A stretch of 64,000 bases of DNA from Planctomycetota bacterium (GTDB taxonomy: Bacteria > Planctomycetota > Planctomycetia > Pirellulales > Pirellulaceae), in the NCBI GenBank assembly GCA_014381825.1, contig JACNKX010000053.1:1-64000 (forward strand), read 5' to 3'. Shown one piece after another: positions 35,920 through 45,053 of this stretch. Below the pieces are notes generated by a model. It worked only from the letters and a program-made list of their open reading frames with translations. It did no database searches and was not told where the DNA came from. The position numbers and the translations under genes are program-made. Numbering within the stretch: the first letter of the stretch is position 1; each line of letters starts with the position of its first letter.

Positions 35920-37224
35920 ATGCGCGTGACTTGTGAAAACAATGAAGATGGCGGGATTAACGTGGGGTACAAGAAGGTTTGCATCATGGGGTTGGGCTAC
36001 ATTGGTCTGCCGACCGCGGCTGTTTTGGCCAAGCAAGGACACGACGTTATTGGGGTCGATGTAAGGTCTCATGTTGTAGAAACGATTAATCGTGGTGAAA
36101 TCCACATCCACGAGCCTGGCTTAGGGGAACTGGTAAACGAGGTTGTGAAGGCTGGGAAATTGAAGGCTTCATTGCAACCCGAGGAAGCCGATATCTTTTT
36201 CATCTGCGTTCCTACTCCGATCAATGAGGACAAATCACCAGACTTGTCCTACGTTCGTACAGCGTCTCAGGCGATCCGTCCCTACGTCAGAAAAGGTTGC
36301 CTAATCATCTTAGAGTCGACGAGCCCTCCGAAAACAACAGCCGACGTCGTCGTGAGTCATGCAGTGAATGAAGAGTGGCAGGTCGGCGAGGACATTTTCG
36401 TCTCGCACTGCCCCGAACGCGTGTTACCAGGGAAAATCCTTAGAGAGGTGGTCGAAAACGACAGAATTATAGGCGGTGTTACTCCACGCTGTACGGATTT
36501 GACTGCCGCGTTCTACGAGGGGTTTGTGACCGGTGCCGTCTACCGCACGACGGCGATTACTGCGGAAATGACGAAGTTAGTCGAGAATGCATATAGAGAT
36601 GTAAACATTGCATTTGCAAATGAGTTATCCATGCTTGCCGCCGGATTTGGAGCAGATGCACACGAGGTTATTAAACTCGCCAATCGTCATCCTCGCGTCG
36701 ATATCTTGACACCAGGTCCGGGTGTAGGCGGGCACTGCATCAGTGTGGATCCGTGGTTCCTCGTGCATGCGTCACCCAAGGATACCCCGCTCATTCACTG
36801 CGCCCGGATGGTAAATGACTCAAAGCCAGAGTTTGTAGTTGACCAAGTCTTAGCCTACGCATCTCAATTGGATTATCCAAAGGTGGGCTGCCTAGGATTG
36901 ACCTATAAGGCGGATGTGGATGATCTCCGCGAGAGCCCGAGCTATTGTATCGTGCGCGCGCTCATTGAAGCTGATGTGGCAGAGGTCGTCGCATGCGATC
37001 CATACGTCAAGCCCGCAGAAGTTCCGGGAGTGACACTCGTTGGGTTGTCTGAAGCAACGCATGATTGCGACATTGTGGTATTGCTAACCGATCATGAAAT
37101 CTTCCGAAATCTGCCCGTCGCGATGCTTCTGGGGAAGAAGGTCGTCGACACTCGCGGAATCTGGCGAGATCAGATGGCTGGGGCCGCTGCGCCGATCGAT
37201 CGGTATGCGGCGCGAGCCGCCTAG
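35920..37224 (+). CDS. wecC: UDP-N-acetyl-D-mannosamine dehydrogenase
   Basis: Oxidises UDP-ManNAc to UDP-ManNAcA with NAD in two steps. 434 residues. NAD loop M-G-L-G-Y-I-G-L-P; catalytic Cys273 in G-G-H-C-I-S-V-D-P-W-F; Asn/Lys-type substrate loop E-M-T-K-L-V-E-N-A-Y. The first 15 residues precede the conserved core and the start could be slightly later. An AGGAG lies just before the ATG (spacing 3). It ends A-A-R-A-A. The preference for ManNAc over glucose is inferred from the neighbouring wecB. Confidence 0.9.
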   Translation: MRVTCENNEDGGINVGYKKVCIMGLGYIGLPTAAVLAKQGHDVIGVDVRSHVVETINRGEIHIHEPGLGELVNEVVKAGKLKASLQPEEADIFFICVPTPINEDKSPDLSYVRTASQAIRPYVRKGCLIILESTSPPKTTADVVVSHAVNEEWQVGEDIFVSHCPERVLPGKILREVVENDRIIGGVTPRCTDLTAAFYEGFVTGAVYRTTAITAEMTKLVENAYRDVNIAFANELSMLAAGFGADAHEVIKLANRHPRVDILTPGPGVGGHCISVDPWFLVHASPKDTPLIHCARMVNDSKPEFVVDQVLAYASQLDYPKVGCLGLTYKADVDDLRESPSYCIVRALIEADVAEVVACDPYVKPAEVPGVTLVGLSEATHDCDIVVLLTDHEIFRNLPVAMLLGKKVVDTRGIWRDQMAGAAAPIDRYAARAA

Positions 37225-37622
37225 TCTAACTTGCTCCGAACGCCGCATTCGATGCCTCGCGGAGTTCGTTGTCTGCCCCCGGTTGATGCATGCTGTCGAA
37301 ATTGAGCGCGAGCGCGTACGCAGTACACAAGCGGAGTCTGCGATTTGGCACTGCTGATTGTGGGTCGGTCAGTAACACAAGGAACGAAGTTAGCTTGAGG
37401 GCGTCGTTGCCACATGAGCGAAATAATGAGATTGACGGCATTTCATACTCTCGGGTAACGTCCGCGCACTACCAATCTGGCGGATGCCGAGCTTTGGCCC
37501 ATTCGCGACGCAACCTACGGTGTGGATGTTGGGAGTTGGCGGCTGAGAGTGCCGTTCCGGTGATCAACCGTGAAAACTTTAGTGACGCAACTGACCTAAA
37601 GAGTTGAGGTGGGGATAGACTC
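37225..37622. other. Intergenic region between wecC and neuB
   Basis: 398 bp with no credible gene. It shows no coding frame with family signals and no strong terminator. A good ribosome site (GAGGTGGGGA, about 37608-37617) lies at its end for neuB. It may mark a junction between two gene blocks. Confidence 0.4.
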
Positions 37623-38687
37623 GTGAACACGAAATGCTCGGAGACGACGATAGAGATTCTTGGGCGGTCCATCGGCCGACGGCAGCCTGTTTTCGTGATT
37701 GCTGAGGTTGGCCTTTCTCATGAAGGCAGCTTGGGAATGGCAAAGGCCTTTGTTGAGGCACTCTCATGCACCGGTGTAGACGCTGTTAAGTTTCAAACGC
37801 ACATTCCCGAAGCTGAGAGTACGGATCGCGAGGCATTTCGTGTCAAAGTATTCCCGCAAGATGCGACACGGTCCGACTACTGGCGTCGTACAGGATTTCA
37901 GGCCAGTGAGTGGATGGAACTCGCTGACTATTCTCGTCGCAAGGGACTCGAATTCCTAAGTTCACCCTTTAGCGAGGCGGCAATCGATCTTTTATTAGAT
38001 TGTCGAGTTCCGGCATGGAAAGTTGCCTCGGGAGAGATCTGCAATACTCCGCTACTCGAAAAAATGGCAGAAACCAACTTGCCAGTGTTGTTGTCCAGCG
38101 GTATGAGCTCTTGGATTGAGTTGGATGCAGCGACTCGGCTCTTACGTCAAACGAATACACCATTTGGTATTCTTCAGTGCACTTCGGCATACCCTTGTCC
38201 GCCCGAATCGTGGGGGCTCAATATCGTGCCGGAGATGGAAAGCCGGTATCAGTGTCCGGTCGGGCTAAGCGATCACTCTGGAACCGTTGCGCCAAGTCTC
38301 GCGTCGATCACTCTCGGCGCGAGCATATTGGAGTTTCATGTTACGTTCCACCCGCAAATGTTCGGGCCCGATGTGTTGGCGAGCTTGACGATTGAGGAAA
38401 CGAAGTCACTAGTAAGCATGGTACGCAAGCTGGAACTGGCGTTTGCCAATCCTGTCGACAAGGACGACGTAGCGGCAAACTCAAGTACTATGAGACGATT
38501 GTTCAGCAAGAGCATTGTTGCTGCTCAATCCATTCCGGCGGGGACGATTCTCAATCGTAGCCATCTTGCCTTCAAGAAGCCTGGCGACGGAATTCCTGCC
38601 GGCAACTACTCGATGGTACTTGGCAGGACGGCGAAGTCCGATCTCGTAGCAGATCAGCGAATACTGGATTCAGATTTACACAAATGA
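37623..38687 (+). CDS. neuB: N-acetylneuraminate/nonulosonate synthase
   Basis: Condenses phosphoenolpyruvate with ManNAc or a 6-deoxy relative to make a nine-carbon sialic or legionaminic acid. 354 residues, GTG start with a strong ribosome site. The TIM-barrel opens I-A-E-V-G-L-S-H-E-G-S, where the usual N-H-N-G reads S-H-E-G. G-L-S-D-H-S and L-E-F-H carry the two metal His residues. A C-terminal SAF domain (about 290-350) has S-I-V-A-A-Q-S-I-P-A-G and K-P-G-D-G-I. The stop overlaps neuC by 4 bp. Pseudaminate synthase is a less likely reading, because NeuC follows. Confidence 0.88.
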   Translation: MNTKCSETTIEILGRSIGRRQPVFVIAEVGLSHEGSLGMAKAFVEALSCTGVDAVKFQTHIPEAESTDREAFRVKVFPQDATRSDYWRRTGFQASEWMELADYSRRKGLEFLSSPFSEAAIDLLLDCRVPAWKVASGEICNTPLLEKMAETNLPVLLSSGMSSWIELDAATRLLRQTNTPFGILQCTSAYPCPPESWGLNIVPEMESRYQCPVGLSDHSGTVAPSLASITLGASILEFHVTFHPQMFGPDVLASLTIEETKSLVSMVRKLELAFANPVDKDDVAANSSTMRRLFSKSIVAAQSIPAGTILNRSHLAFKKPGDGIPAGNYSMVLGRTAKSDLVADQRILDSDLHK

Positions 38688-39847
38688 CCGAGGCGAAACG
38701 CAAAATCTGCGTCGTGATAACGGCGCGTCCGAGCTATAGCCGCATCAAAACTGCGCTTGAGGCGATACGTGATGATCAAGCGTTGGAGTTGCAACTGGTG
38801 GTGGCCGCATCGGCTGTATTGACGCGTTATGGAAACGTGATGGAACAGATCGTAGATGACGGTTTCGAGATCACCGAGAAGGTATTTATGGTCTTGGAAG
38901 GTCAGAACCCAACCTCGATGGCAAAGACGACGGGAATTGGTTTGTTGGAGCTTGCCACGACGTTCTCCAATTTGAAGCCCGATATCGTTGTAACAATCGC
39001 TGATCGTTACGAGACTATTGCGACAGCGATTGCTGGTGCCTATATGAACATTCCGGTCGCGCATGTTCAGGGCGGAGAGGTTACTGGATCGATTGACGAA
39101 AAGGTCAGGCACGCCGTCACAAAGCTTTCCGACATCCACTTAGTTGCATCCGAAGCCGCTCGCGAACGCGTCATCCGAATGGGAGAAAACCCAGCGGCGG
39201 TATTCTGTACTGGTTGCCCATCCGTCGATCTTGCCGCTCAAGTAATGTCTCGCCCGAAGCTGGCCTTCGATCCGATGCAAAAATACACCGGCGTCGGGCC
39301 GAAACTTGACTTGTCTGAGGGGTACGTCGTGGTCATGCAGCACCCAGTAACAACGGAGTATGAGCAATCCCTGCGACATGTTTGGCAGACGCTAGAGGCC
39401 ATGGATAAGCAGAAACTTCCCGTGCTTTGGTTCTGGCCGAATTCAGACGCAGGCTCTGACGGTACGTCATCGGGTATCCGACAATTCCGCGAGCAGGGCC
39501 GCGACTCTCGATTTCACTTCTACAAAAATATGTCCCCACACGACTTCCTGCGGCTGCTCTTGGATAGCCGGTGTCTAGTCGGCAACAGTAGCGTTGGTGT
39601 ACGAGAATGTGCGTTCCTTGGAGTCCCGGTCGTCAACATCGGAACGCGCCAGGTTGGTCGTGATCGCGGAAAGAACGTCATTGACGCAGACTATGACGTC
39701 GAAGCGATCTCAATCGCCGTTGCAGAACAATCCGAGATTGGGCGGTACGAGTCCGACTCGATCTACGGCAGTGGCAACGCCGGCGTTCAGATCGCCAAAA
39801 TCCTGAGAGAGATTCCCATAACTAATCAGAAACGGCTTCAATTCTAA
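38684..39847 (+). CDS. neuC: UDP-N-acetylglucosamine 2-epimerase (hydrolysing), NeuC/LegG type
   Basis: Converts UDP-GlcNAc (or a diacetamido relative) to ManNAc plus UDP. 387 residues. Diagnostic motifs: V-I-T-A-R-P-S-Y-S-R, I-A-D-R-Y-E-T-I-A-T-A-I-A, A-H-V-Q-G-G-E-V-T-G-S-I-D-E, and a C-terminal V-G-N-S-S-V-G-V-R-E-C. It is distinct from the WecB gene upstream. It overlaps neuB by 4 bp and neuA by 1 bp (TAATG), so the three genes are translationally coupled in the order synthase, epimerase, cytidylyltransferase. Confidence 0.93.
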   Translation: MTEAKRKICVVITARPSYSRIKTALEAIRDDQALELQLVVAASAVLTRYGNVMEQIVDDGFEITEKVFMVLEGQNPTSMAKTTGIGLLELATTFSNLKPDIVVTIADRYETIATAIAGAYMNIPVAHVQGGEVTGSIDEKVRHAVTKLSDIHLVASEAARERVIRMGENPAAVFCTGCPSVDLAAQVMSRPKLAFDPMQKYTGVGPKLDLSEGYVVVMQHPVTTEYEQSLRHVWQTLEAMDKQKLPVLWFWPNSDAGSDGTSSGIRQFREQGRDSRFHFYKNMSPHDFLRLLLDSRCLVGNSSVGVRECAFLGVPVVNIGTRQVGRDRGKNVIDADYDVEAISIAVAEQSEIGRYESDSIYGSGNAGVQIAKILREIPITNQKRLQF

Positions 39848-40542
39848 TGCTTGTACTTGGCATAATTCCGGCGCGCGGTGGCTCCAAAGGTGTGCCACGA
39901 AAGAACATTCGCAATCTCGGCGGGAAGCCACTGATCGAGTACACCATCGACGAGTGCAAACGGACAGGGTCGCTCACGCACTTTGTCCTGTCAACGGAAG
40001 ATGACGAGATCGCTTCGGTGGCGCAAAACGCGTCTTGTCGTGTCGTTCGTCGTCCGGCGGAATTAGCTCAAGACGATACGCCGTCGCTGCCGGTTGTTCA
40101 GCACGCTCTTTATACCGCAGAACAGGATCGCGGCATCATTTATGATGCGGTTTGTCTCCTTCAACCAACGACACCGTTTCGCAAGGCCAAGGAAATTGAC
40201 GAAGCTGTTAAAATGCTCGCGGAATCTGGTGCTGATTCTGTCGTTTCCGTGTCGCAAGTGCCAGACAAGTATCATCCGAACTGGGCGTTTATGCGTGACG
40301 AAAGTGGCAACCTTGTTCGTTTTCTAGACGGAAAGTTGGAGTCTCGGCGGCAATCGTTGACCCCAGCGTATCACCGCAACGGGCTAATCTACTTGACGCG
40401 ACGCGAGACGCTTGTCGAGAACGACTCGCTCTATGGCGATCGAATTTGCAGTTTGGTGATGGACGGAGGCGGATGCATCAACATCGACACGCCGGATGAT
40501 TGGTTGTGTGCAATTCGTGCGATTCAGCAAGCGGCGGCTTAA
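39847..40542 (+). CDS. neuA: CMP-N-acylneuraminate (nonulosonate) cytidylyltransferase
   Basis: Activates the nine-carbon acid with CTP. 231 residues. The nucleotide loop is I-I-P-A-R-G-G-S-K-G-V-P-R-K-N near the N-terminus; L-L-Q-P-T-T-P-F-R and the C-terminal I-N-I-D-T-P-D-D region follow the family. The start codon overlaps the neuC stop. It ends I-Q-Q-A-A-A. There is no esterase-like extension. Confidence 0.93.
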   Translation: MLVLGIIPARGGSKGVPRKNIRNLGGKPLIEYTIDECKRTGSLTHFVLSTEDDEIASVAQNASCRVVRRPAELAQDDTPSLPVVQHALYTAEQDRGIIYDAVCLLQPTTPFRKAKEIDEAVKMLAESGADSVVSVSQVPDKYHPNWAFMRDESGNLVRFLDGKLESRRQSLTPAYHRNGLIYLTRRETLVENDSLYGDRICSLVMDGGGCINIDTPDDWLCAIRAIQQAAA

Positions 40543-40706
40543 GAGGACGGGGCGATTGATTTAGCGAGAAGTCGTCGCTCAACGAACGGAGATGAAGAGC
40601 GAGTTGTTCATGAAACTTCTGGCCTCAATGTGTCAGCGCAAGTTCCGTTAACGGTCGAAGTTCAAGATTAATCAAATCGAGCTCAGCAAGAACAAGGGGA
40701 GAACGA

Positions 40707-42194
40707 TTGAACTTCAATAGCAGCGCGTCCCCCAGTAGTACTTCCTCTACTGTCGCCGTACCACCAACTGGATTGTTTCGAGAATCTCAGTCCGAGTCGG
40801 TGAGTCAAAATCGCCCGTTAGTACTATTCTCCATTACCATGGGGTGGGGAATTCGGAACTTTGTACATACCGGCGTTTTTGACGAAATTTCTAGATTTGC
40901 CGATGTCGCAGTCGCCGCTTCCACGGATCTCGTCCCGTATTTCGAGTCGCTTAGGGAGGCGGGGAGGATTGCGTGGATTGTTGAGTTGTCTTCGACCGAA
41001 AAGAGACTCTCTCGTTTGGCCCGGCAGGCGAGAAAGGCCGTGTTGCAAGGAGCTTTCGGCATTAGTACGGCGCGCATTAAGTGGCAAGAGAAGGCGCGTG
41101 GTTCACTTGGGCTCGCTTGGCGGTCTGCCAAGTGGAAAACGCTTTGTGCGATATCGTCACCTTGGCAATTGAACGCGCTGGAACGGTTTGAGGACCGAGT
41201 TGATACCAGTCAACAGGGCCCCATGCCGCAACGGCCTAGCGTTCTCGTTAACTGCTCGCCGTTTGATCCGCGAGATAGGCAACTTCAACGCTGGCTCCAG
41301 CACGACGCGGTACCATCAATAGCTGTTATTCCAAGTTGGGATAACCCATCCACAAAAGGTTGTATATCGACGGGGGTCAATAGAGTACTCGCTTGGGGCA
41401 GTTTTCAGAAACGCGAGCTAGAACGCTATTATCCAACGATCGACTCTGATCGTATTCGCCTCGCCGGAATCCCGCAATTCGATCTCTACAACCAAGATCT
41501 TTCAGCGGCGTTCGATCGTCAGCAGTTCTTCGATCGCTACTCAATTCCCGCCGCCAGTCGGGTCATTTTGTATGCGACCTGTAGTGAACGGCTATTTCCT
41601 CGCGAACCTGAGGTCGTTGCGCACATTGCAGCCGCGACCGAGCAAGGCCGCTTTGGCGAAAGTGCGCATGTCCTGATCCGTTGTCATCCAGCGGATAGGG
41701 CGGATCGCTACCGAGAGTTCTGTGGCAACGGTCGAGTTTCCATTTTCCCTTCGTCGGTGAAGTCTTCACAGAGTCTGCAAAGTTGGACGCCACCAAATCT
41801 GGAAACAACCATCCTTGCTGCCACCCTCAAGCACTGTGACGTATGCATTAACACGGCGTCGACGATGACACTTGACGCACTTGCGTGCGGTAAGCCCGTG
41901 GTCAACGTTGCCTATGACGGGGACGCATCTCTTCGATATTTGCAGTCGGTGAGACGCTACTACGACTTCTGTCACTACCGTCCGATCACCGATTCGGGAG
42001 CTGTGTCGATTGCGCACTCGCGGCAGCAATTGCTAGATTCGATAGAAGAGTCAATGCGGCATCCCGAGCGATTTGAGCGGCAACGCCAGGCCCTGTTAAA
42101 CTCGCATTGCCATCGTCCTCCTACCGGGAGCGTTGACTTCATTGTGAAAGAAGTCAAACGCGTTCTTGCAGAGTCGGCAGTTAGCGTGAGCTAA
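40707..42194 (+). CDS. Probable GT-B glycosyltransferase, possibly nonulosonyl transferase
   Basis: 495 residues from a TTG start at 40707, supported by AAGGGGAG 5 bases upstream. No signal peptide. A central I-P-S-W-D-N-P-S-T-K-G and a C-terminal C-I-N-T-A-S-T-M-T-L-D-A-L-A-C-G-K-P-V resemble the nucleotide-sugar half of GT-B enzymes of the CDP-glycerol/capsule transferase type. The place directly after neuBCA suggests that it uses the CMP-nonulosonate. This is inference; the family is not one I can name with certainty. A 164-bp gap separates it from neuA. Confidence 0.65.
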   Translation: MNFNSSASPSSTSSTVAVPPTGLFRESQSESVSQNRPLVLFSITMGWGIRNFVHTGVFDEISRFADVAVAASTDLVPYFESLREAGRIAWIVELSSTEKRLSRLARQARKAVLQGAFGISTARIKWQEKARGSLGLAWRSAKWKTLCAISSPWQLNALERFEDRVDTSQQGPMPQRPSVLVNCSPFDPRDRQLQRWLQHDAVPSIAVIPSWDNPSTKGCISTGVNRVLAWGSFQKRELERYYPTIDSDRIRLAGIPQFDLYNQDLSAAFDRQQFFDRYSIPAASRVILYATCSERLFPREPEVVAHIAAATEQGRFGESAHVLIRCHPADRADRYREFCGNGRVSIFPSSVKSSQSLQSWTPPNLETTILAATLKHCDVCINTASTMTLDALACGKPVVNVAYDGDASLRYLQSVRRYYDFCHYRPITDSGAVSIAHSRQQLLDSIEESMRHPERFERQRQALLNSHCHRPPTGSVDFIVKEVKRVLAESAVSVS

Positions 42195-42222
42195 AGCGTG
42201 TAGCGTAAAGGACGGAAGGCAA

Positions 42223-43731
42223 ATGAATATGAGTGCAAGTCGCGTCCGCTCAGTCAGACAGTTGTCTCCGCCGCTCCATCGACAAAGATCCTGGAACGAT
42301 GGCAGCGCGCTGGTGGGCGAGCTAATCTATGAAGTAGCACCGCGCGCATCGTTTGCCTTGATAGGCGGCGCGCTGATTGGGGGTGTTCTCGCGGCACTTG
42401 GTCTGTCCAACCTCGGAATGATCGAAACTTTTGTTGCGGCATCTTTTTGGACCGCGGCCTTGATGACCGCCACGTTTCGCGGAAATGTTGGTCGAATGCT
42501 CTTCTGGGTACTCTTGATCGATGCGAGCCTACTAATCTATCAGGTGAGCATCCATCAATTCGTATTAGACGAGTACAAGATCGTGCGACTTGGTCCGCCC
42601 GTACTGGCTGCCGGACTCTTGCTACTCACTGGCAGCAGTCGAACGACGGGACATCGCTTCGTATACATTACTTGGATCTTATGCAATCTTCCTGCATTAT
42701 TTTCCGGATTGACTAACGAGTACCTGTCACTAGCAGACACGATTGTCGTGGTCGCTTTTAACACACTCTACCCTCTAGCGATCTACTATGCCGTCCAGTG
42801 CGAAACTCATGCTGATGAGCGAGCGTTTGATCGCATTTCGTTATCGGCAATCGTTCTTTGTATTGCTCCAACCGCACTCATGCCTGTTGAGCTGGCGGCC
42901 CGAGATAGTAGCAGTTTTGCGTCATTACAATTTGGCGGGCGAGCCTACTCCGTAATTGGTGCACTCTATTTGTTATGGCCGATCCTCGTTACTCGCCTGA
43001 CTGTGTGGCGGCCAAAGTTGCGCGCATTGTCCATAGGTGCAATTCTGTTAGTTTTTGCGACATCTTTTTCACGTGGTGCGATGTTGAGCTTGTTCTTGAT
43101 GCTTACGGGAACCGTGATCTTCGCGGGAAAATCACGGGGAAAGCTTGTATCGGGCGTTTTGGCAACAGGACTTGTGCTTCTTGGGATTGGGAGCGTGTTG
43201 TTTCAGGAGCGGCTAGGTGAAGGCGTATGGTTCTGGCTGCTGCGGATGAATGTCGCATCGAACTTGTCAAACCACATGATCTTCGACGTTCAAGAGTTTC
43301 TACTAACGGATCGAGATTCGATTTGGCAACTCGCAGTCACTTTCTTTGGATGGAGCCCTCTGTGGGGGCATGGCATCGGATCCACGCCAGTGCTCCTCGA
43401 TACCGTGACTTCAGGACGAATCGCATTTAGTGGAATGCATAATTTTTTCCTTACTGTGCTGGTTGAACGCGGTTTAATCGGTTTCGCGGGTCTTCTCTTG
43501 CTGTGTGGGCGCATCGCATTGTTGACATGGATGGGGCCACCCGAATCGCGATTCTTCGTTGGATACTCTTTCTTCGTGTTCCTGTTATTCGCCAATAGCA
43601 CGGGGGTCGAGCTGTTTTTGAACAGCTCCAAATCGTTCAATGTGACCATAACAGTCTATTTGTTTATGCTTCTCGCTTGGCTCGAGCGGAGAGCGGTGGG
43701 GCATCCTTCTTACCAACTGGCCAAGAAATGA
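42223..43731 (+). CDS. O-antigen polymerase/ligase-like membrane protein (Wzy type)
   Basis: 502 residues with about 11-12 membrane helices. The Wzy_C-like region has S-F-S-R-G-A-M-L-S and, after a large periplasmic loop, G-H-G-I-G-S and H-N-F-F-L-T-V-L-V-E-R-G-L-I-G, the family's signature. It likely polymerises the lipid-linked repeat unit. GGACGGAAGG lies before the ATG. The last ATGA overlaps the flippase gene start, so Wzy and Wzx are coupled. Confidence 0.88.
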   Translation: MNMSASRVRSVRQLSPPLHRQRSWNDGSALVGELIYEVAPRASFALIGGALIGGVLAALGLSNLGMIETFVAASFWTAALMTATFRGNVGRMLFWVLLIDASLLIYQVSIHQFVLDEYKIVRLGPPVLAAGLLLLTGSSRTTGHRFVYITWILCNLPALFSGLTNEYLSLADTIVVVAFNTLYPLAIYYAVQCETHADERAFDRISLSAIVLCIAPTALMPVELAARDSSSFASLQFGGRAYSVIGALYLLWPILVTRLTVWRPKLRALSIGAILLVFATSFSRGAMLSLFLMLTGTVIFAGKSRGKLVSGVLATGLVLLGIGSVLFQERLGEGVWFWLLRMNVASNLSNHMIFDVQEFLLTDRDSIWQLAVTFFGWSPLWGHGIGSTPVLLDTVTSGRIAFSGMHNFFLTVLVERGLIGFAGLLLLCGRIALLTWMGPPESRFFVGYSFFVFLLFANSTGVELFLNSSKSFNVTITVYLFMLLAWLERRAVGHPSYQLAKK

Positions 43732-45053
43732 GATTCTTAGAACAGACAAGCTTGCTGTTTGCCAATCGTCTTGCTGCCGCTGGGCTAGCGATCGTCATTG
43801 GTGCCTTAAGCGCACGAATCTTGACCCCGGCAGAATTAGGCGCAATGGTCGCAGTCGTTGCAAGCGTTGCCCTGCTGATGCGTATGGCATCCCTAGGGCT
43901 CGGTCAGTCGGCGCAGTATTTTGGAGCACGCGAACGCTCGGATGAGACATCGTTTGGGAATTCCTTGCTTGTCTGCGCGCTTCCTCTGGCCATCGTGCCC
44001 GCAGTCGTTCTCACATTGGCTGAACGGTTTGCAGGAAGTTGGGTCGTCGGGGCAGACAGCAATGCACGAGTGATTTTCGCAATCTTGATGTATGGCATTC
44101 CTCTGTCCATGATCCACTTCATCGCATCGCTCTATTCCTTGGGGCGTCGTGAAATGAGGGATTATATGCTTCTTTCACTGCTTCCGATGTTTGCCTCAGT
44201 CTTCGTACTCGGATATGCAAAGCTGATGAACCTTGGGCTGCAAGCCGTGATCTGGGCCTGGATGACGCAGTACGTAGTCTCTTTTGCGATTGGCTTGATG
44301 GTCTTGAGTAAGAAAGGCGTGCACACGCCTGTTCGCCCGCTGGCCGCCGCGAAACGACTGTATGGCTACGGTGGTCGATCGTATCTAGTTGCGCTGGCCG
44401 CTTTCGCTGCGACGCGTTTGGGGTTAGTGATCGGAGTATGGTACACAAGCGATGCCGAAATGGGGTATTTCGCTGTGAGCCGTAATTTTGCCGATGTTCT
44501 ATTGTTGCTCTACGGCGCGGTCGGTCCTCTGGTGTTCTCTTACGTAAGCGGAATGACAACTCCTGATGAATACCATCCGTTTATCGGGCGCGTCTGTCGA
44601 GTTTCGATACTTGCGTTCTCCGGGATCGCACTTTTGATTGGATGTGCGGCGCCTCTTGGAGTGCCGTTTGTGTTTGGAGCGGACTATGCCGGACAGCATG
44701 TCATCGTCTGGTTGCTCTTGCCTGGGCTAGTTGTCAGCGCGATTCAGAGAAGCCTAGAGAATTATCTATACGGTCGAAATAAACAGTCCTGGCTGGCCTA
44801 CAGCCACGCTCTTAGCATTGTGTTACTGTGCGCCTTTGTGGCACTGCTGGCACCGCGTTGGGGAGCGCGCGGCTTAGCGCTGTCCACGACGCTAAGTTGC
44901 TTGGGATCTTTTGCGTTTACGGCCATTGTCGCGTTCGTTACCGACGGGCTGAATCCCGTTAGCCTTGTCTGGCCTCGAATGAGCGATTTCCGGCTAGTAT
45001 CTCATCGTATTCAATGTCTTGGTACACGAGTTTATGGACGACAAACTGATTGA
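43728..45053 (+). CDS. Polysaccharide flippase (Wzx/MATE-like)
   Basis: 441 residues from ATG 43728, which overlaps the Wzy stop as ATGA. An upstream in-frame ATG would add residues from within the Wzy reading. About 12 membrane helices with the opening R-F-L-E-Q-T-S-L-L-F-A-N-R-L and L-S-A-R-I-L-T-P-A-E-L-G, typical of the oligosaccharide-flippase family. It moves the undecaprenyl-linked unit to the periplasmic face. It overlaps the next gene by 20 bp. Confidence 0.9.
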   Translation: MRFLEQTSLLFANRLAAAGLAIVIGALSARILTPAELGAMVAVVASVALLMRMASLGLGQSAQYFGARERSDETSFGNSLLVCALPLAIVPAVVLTLAERFAGSWVVGADSNARVIFAILMYGIPLSMIHFIASLYSLGRREMRDYMLLSLLPMFASVFVLGYAKLMNLGLQAVIWAWMTQYVVSFAIGLMVLSKKGVHTPVRPLAAAKRLYGYGGRSYLVALAAFAATRLGLVIGVWYTSDAEMGYFAVSRNFADVLLLLYGAVGPLVFSYVSGMTTPDEYHPFIGRVCRVSILAFSGIALLIGCAAPLGVPFVFGADYAGQHVIVWLLLPGLVVSAIQRSLENYLYGRNKQSWLAYSHALSIVLLCAFVALLAPRWGARGLALSTTLSCLGSFAFTAIVAFVTDGLNPVSLVWPRMSDFRLVSHRIQCLGTRVYGRQTD

